Below, piece by piece: positions 61,112 through 64,000 of a DNA stretch of 64,000 bases (positions within the stretch are counted from its first letter, which is position 1; every line of letters begins with the position of its first letter). The translations under genes and the position numbers were made by a program. The stretch comes from UBA3839 sp902776985. Lineage in GTDB: Bacteria; Bacteroidota; Bacteroidia; Bacteroidales; Bacteroidaceae. Where the stretch lies: assembly GCA_902776985.1 (NCBI GenBank), contig CACYSD010000006.1:21359-85358 (forward strand), in the 5' to 3' direction. The notes under the pieces are model-generated. The model ran no database searches, was not told the DNA's origin, and saw only the letters and a program-made list of their open reading frames with translations.

Positions 61112-61504
61112 TCACTCCTTGCGCGGCTTCAGAATCATCGCACAGAGCGCTGGGGCGAGGGTGAGGGCGTAGAGCAGCGAGATGCCCACGGCGACGGCCA
61201 TCGTGAGACCGAACTGCTTGTAGAACGTGCCGGAGGTGTCGCTGACAAACGACACGGGGATGAAGAAGACCATGAAGACCAGTGTGGTGGTGAAGAGGGC
61301 CGACGTGAGGCCGTTCATGGCATCGACCGAAGCCTTGTAGGCAGAGCGGTAACCGGCATCGAAACGCGTCTGCACCGCCTCGACCACCATTGCCACATAC
61401 CTAACAAGCATATAGTACCCATACGGCATAGGTGCGAGACACAGCAATAGCATTGCTGCAAGAATGAGATAGATGTATTTCATATCATTCGCATTAATGA
61501 TCAC
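61112..61504 (-). pseudogene. chimeric ORF: small membrane protein start fused to RND efflux fragment
   Basis: 130 codons. Residues 8-41 (MKYIYLILAAMLLLCLAPMP, YGYYMLVRY) resemble the start of small DUF6804-type membrane proteins. From residue 42 the sequence is an internal part of an HAE1-type RND pump: EAVQTRFDAGYRSAYKASVD, TTTLVFMVFFIPVSF, TSGTFYKQFGLTMAVAVGIS and LTLAPALCAMILKPRKE, then stop. Base composition changes at the seam, the RND part being much richer in G and C. The rest of the pump is absent except for the short downstream piece at 58844-59014. Confidence 0.75.
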
Positions 61505-61531
61505 AACTTACTTCAGGCAACAGACATCATT

Positions 61532-61630
61532 TTACCACTCACCTATCCCTGTGGCATCTTCAACCGCATATCCTGCAAATCTACGGCTTTCCTCGTTATA
61601 TTCCTTGTGGCGGTACATATAACACACCAT
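61532..61630 (-). CDS. 32-residue ORF, copy B
   Basis: MVCYMYRHKEYNEESRRFAG, then YAVEDATGIGEW; starts 20 nt after the retropepsin-like stop. Same length as copy A at 57994. It may be co-translated with the protease gene; not recognised. Confidence 0.35.
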   Translation of the reverse strand: MVCYMYRHKEYNEESRRFAGYAVEDATGIGEW

Positions 61631-61660
61631 TCCTTATCTGTAAACGAAATTTATTGAATA
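61562..61660. repeat. 99-bp direct repeat, copy B
   Basis: Identical to 58024-58122. It includes the retropepsin stop codon and most of the 32-residue ORF. Confidence 0.95.
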
Positions 61661-62265
61661 AACATCAATGCAACAATAGGAGGAGGTGTTCCATACCGCT
61701 GTGTATATTTTGAGTCATATACACCTACGCCTAAATCCGTCTCACACTCATAGACCTCCGTTTCAAAGTCCCCACAATAAGGAGAGAAATCTGTTACTCT
61801 GTCCACACATTCCAACTCACGAACATATCGCTGATTGATATACGACACAGGCGCTGCTGTGTCAACAACCATCCTAGCATCCCAGCCATTGATCGTAATA
61901 ATCATCCCCAACATATTCATAGGTAACTGTAAAGACCTTAACTGAAAACCATTGGGAGCGTCATCGTTAATAAACATCAAATTATCCTTGAGACTAATCT
62001 GTGTCCAATGCCGACCTATAATATCCATACCCAACACCCCATGAACGTCCACTCCGATCTTCTTGCTCAAATAGTCACATAAAACACCAGGAAGAGAAGT
62101 AGCAACGTCAGCACAAAATTTCTCGAACTCTATTCTCCCAGACTCATGGAAACTCTGAGGACTCCCGGTGTCAACAACCAATCCCTGTACATCATCCACC
62201 AAGATGTGGCCATTCACAAGTTTTATTCCTAATGATACAAATTCATTGTTGTCTTTATTTGCCAT
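61651..62265 (-). CDS. two-lobed retropepsin-like aspartic protease
   Basis: 204 residues, no signal peptide, so cytoplasmic. Two aspartic-protease-type motifs lie in one chain: VVDTGSPQSF (about residue 31) and VVDTAAPVSYI (about 133), each followed by a hydrophobic-hydrophobic-Gly element (GVLGMDIIG in the first lobe). The layout is like a small pepsin or a fused retropepsin dimer. Gly of the second DTG is Ala, which some active enzymes tolerate. It precedes copy B of the 99-bp repeat; a tail of a paralogue sits before copy A. Substrate unknown. Confidence 0.72.
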   Translation of the reverse strand: MANKDNNEFVSLGIKLVNGHILVDDVQGLVVDTGSPQSFHESGRIEFEKFCADVATSLPGVLCDYLSKKIGVDVHGVLGMDIIGRHWTQISLKDNLMFINDDAPNGFQLRSLQLPMNMLGMIITINGWDARMVVDTAAPVSYINQRYVRELECVDRVTDFSPYCGDFETEVYECETDLGVGVYDSKYTQRYGTPPPIVALMFIQ

Positions 62266-62352
62266 ATTCTAATAAAGTATTTCGTTGCTATTTTATTACT
62301 TCTTACATCTTACATCTCGATGTCACTCACCTGCCCTGTTACATTTGACTCT

Positions 62353-63180
62353 TCAACCATCCACCTTCTTTATCTTATACTTCCTATTCTTATACTCACC
62401 CTCTATTTCAAGGACTCCATCATCCACGAGTTGCTTGAGGTAGTCGCGGGTTCTTGAGGGTTTGAGTCCAATGGCTTTTGAAACGGATTTTGCATCTGAA
62501 ATCTCCTTATCGGCGATAAAATCGATAATTTGTCGCCGATTTTCCTTATTTCGATTTTGATTTTCCGTTTTTTGCTCATTTTTATCAGCCTCCTCTTCAT
62601 CCATCGACTTTATCAACTTAAACACCAAATGCATCTGGCTGTATGCTATTTTATCCTCGGGTGACGCCTCGCTCAATCGACTCTGTTCCTCGGCATAACC
62701 AATGGCCCGTTGCAGGTCACCATTCTCTGTCAGGTACTTATACAGATTGTTCTTCTTGAAATAGCGTGCCGTCTTCTCGTACCCAGGCATATAATGCTGC
62801 AAGTCGGGCAGCACATCCTCGCATGTCTCATAATGCTTGGAGGTAAGCTGTGGCAGGAAATGGAGCAGAAACCAGAACTCCGTGCATGGGTTCGTCTCAA
62901 TCCAAATCACATTACTTGGACTTTTCTTCTTCAATTGCTGATAGGTGGCCATTTCTGCAGGTACCCTGAGCAGGCGGTCCATATCCACAAGACATACCAC
63001 GTAGTCAGTATCACGCTTGACGTATTCTTCTGCCAGCTTCGCCATGTGCGGGATGTCCGAATGCTGAGGGAAGTCAGGTGCCACCTTGAACTTATAGCGG
63101 CATGCGATGCGGAGCGTGTCGAAGTACCACCACTCAGTCTCGCCCTCGCCTATGATTGCTATACTCTTCTTGACTGCCAT
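62353..63180 (-). CDS. RloB-like TOPRIM protein with C-terminal winged helix
   Basis: 275 residues. TOPRIM-like motifs: IIGEGETEWWYF (Glu), CLVDMDRLL (Asp-x-Asp) and TNPCTEFWFLLHF, as in RloB. RloB is the partner of an AAA-type ATPase in defence-associated gene pairs. After a charged linker (EEEADKNEQKTENQNRNKEN) comes a winged helix (IIDFIADKEISDAKSVSKAI and LKQLVDDGVLEIEG), not part of ordinary RloB, so DNA binding or autoregulation is possible. It lies 3 nt after the ATPase gene, which is frameshifted here. Confidence 0.85.
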   Translation of the reverse strand: MAVKKSIAIIGEGETEWWYFDTLRIACRYKFKVAPDFPQHSDIPHMAKLAEEYVKRDTDYVVCLVDMDRLLRVPAEMATYQQLKKKSPSNVIWIETNPCTEFWFLLHFLPQLTSKHYETCEDVLPDLQHYMPGYEKTARYFKKNNLYKYLTENGDLQRAIGYAEEQSRLSEASPEDKIAYSQMHLVFKLIKSMDEEEADKNEQKTENQNRNKENRRQIIDFIADKEISDAKSVSKAIGLKPSRTRDYLKQLVDDGVLEIEGEYKNRKYKIKKVDG

Positions 63181-63183
63181 GTG

Positions 63184-64000
63184 CTACTCAGTTTCAAGGT
63201 AAATACTTCCGAGGAAAGGCAGGTCCACCAGCTTGCCCTGCTTGTAGGCATTGTATGGATTCATCGTCTTGTGCAGGCCGAGTGATGATAGTCGCTTCAG
63301 CTGCGTAGCACCCTGGCTGCTCTTGTCGGTAAACCACACGATGTCCCTGCGAATAAAGTCCTCGTTCAGCAGATTGATGTCATGGGTGGTCATCAGCAGT
63401 TGTGACGAACCCTCGCTATTGGCAAGGAATAGTTTGATGAAATAAGCAAGCAGTTCATAGTGGATGCTGGTCTCAATCTCGTCGATGGGGATGAAATTGT
63501 TCTCGTGCAACACGTAGTATAGCACGATTGACATGCCCAAGAACCTCAGATATCGGAGCACTCTTGATGGTCTTCTCCATTTCAAGCGTGATGGGCTCTT
63601 CGCGTTCGTCGAGTGTCATGTCAACGATATTAAAGTCGCTGGCTTTCAATAGTTGCAGCAGGAAACGCTTTTTCTTGCCATCTTTATCGTTACGGAGTTC
63701 GCTTTTAACATCATACGACAGATAGTCCTTTGGAGTCAAGATGTTCTGTAAGCCGGAAAAGAAGAAATCAAACACATCATTAAGCTTTGAAACATGAGCA
63801 TTCGATTGTCCGAAGGCAGCCATCACCGTGCAATTATTGGTAGTGTTGCCTTCAATAGCACGCTGAGTAGCCTTGTCAATGCCAGCCTTATTGCCAAAAA
63901 GCACCTCCGTATGGTCGGACTCCGATTGATAGACACGTTTATAAAGAGAGGTCGGACGAGCGCTGGTATATACCATCAGCGATTCTTCGTAGATTCGCTT
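63184..64000 (-). pseudogene. RloA-like AAA/ABC-type ATPase, frameshifted and partial
   Basis: The 5' part (64000-63473, entering from outside the window) reads in one frame through DFNIVDMTLDEREEPITLEM and ends early at RRD. The 3' part (63585-63184) lies in another frame: LRYLRFLGMSIVLYYVLHEN, IPIDEIETSIHYELLAYFIK (Walker B, Asp-Glu) and LLMTTHDINLLN with the switch His, then WFTDKSSQGATQL. The frames meet near 63565, where the family has an S-x-G-T-x-R signature. In the downstream frame only LRYLRFLG survives, so a small deletion of the signature codons explains the shift. Without repair the ATPase is inactive. Confidence 0.78.

Overview
This window looks like a chromosomal segment of a Prevotella/Segatella-type member of the order Bacteroidales. 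Several features support this. Promoters repeatedly match the Bacteroidota pattern TTTG, about 19 bp, TAnnTTTG, and few starts have a Shine-Dalgarno sequence. Gene orders are also typical of the phylum: DUF177-rpmF-fabH-era-der; parA-parB-DUF5683-mltD-rel; DUF4492-cydA-cydB; tig-clpP-clpX-recQ; rplU-rpmA and rpmB-rpmG-DUF4295. One secreted glycosidase ends in the short C-terminal tail common in Prevotella. No rRNA, tRNA or CRISPR array was seen.

Layout. 1-5.3 kb (minus): ribosomal/fatty-acid/GTPase operon ending in a lipoprotein and the 5' part of an unusual phosphofructokinase paralogue. 5.4-17.3 kb (minus): a six-gene run with an alanine/sodium symporter, a CPA2 antiporter, a small membrane protein, an RluA-type pseudouridine synthase and an AddAB-like helicase/nuclease pair. 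17.4-26.7 kb: a large alpha-2-macroglobulin and an exported Fe-S aldo/keto reductase (plus), then a convergent GH43 glycosidase. 27.0-28.6 kb (plus): small ribosomal proteins. 28.7-34.1 kb is accessory: a membrane-anchored AraC-type regulator, a 22-bp-period palindrome array, paired hairpins, a REP-associated transposase with its own palindromes, an ADP-ribosylglycohydrolase, a 76-bp tandem repeat array and a NUDIX/winged-helix gene with an operator-like pair. 34.2-57.8 kb is mostly core: cytochrome bd, Rel, MltD, ParAB, SUI1, GuaB, RecQ, ClpXP, trigger factor, GDP-mannose synthesis, two polysaccharide-related secreted proteins and a phosphoglycolate-type phosphatase.

57.8-64 kb is a mosaic island. 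A 99-bp perfectly identical block occurs twice and bounds a 3.5-kb segment. Inside are a 5'-truncated PP2C-like gene, two adjoining pieces of one RND efflux gene, and between those pieces an intact, tightly packed operon of two DUF488 proteins and a dual-OB-like protein. Next to it lie a two-lobed retropepsin-like protease and an RloA/RloB-type ATPase-TOPRIM pair whose ATPase is frameshifted. The nested order suggests repeated insertion at one site, with the DUF488/dual-OB operon as the most recent and only intact cargo.

Three families of short intergenic repeats recur through the core region: CTTCACTCTTCAC leaders, AAGAACTTAAAAACTC leaders and GC-rich inverted elements. Many copies sit directly against start codons, so they may act in translation initiation as well as being mobile debris. 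All calls come from reading the sequence; none was checked by database search.
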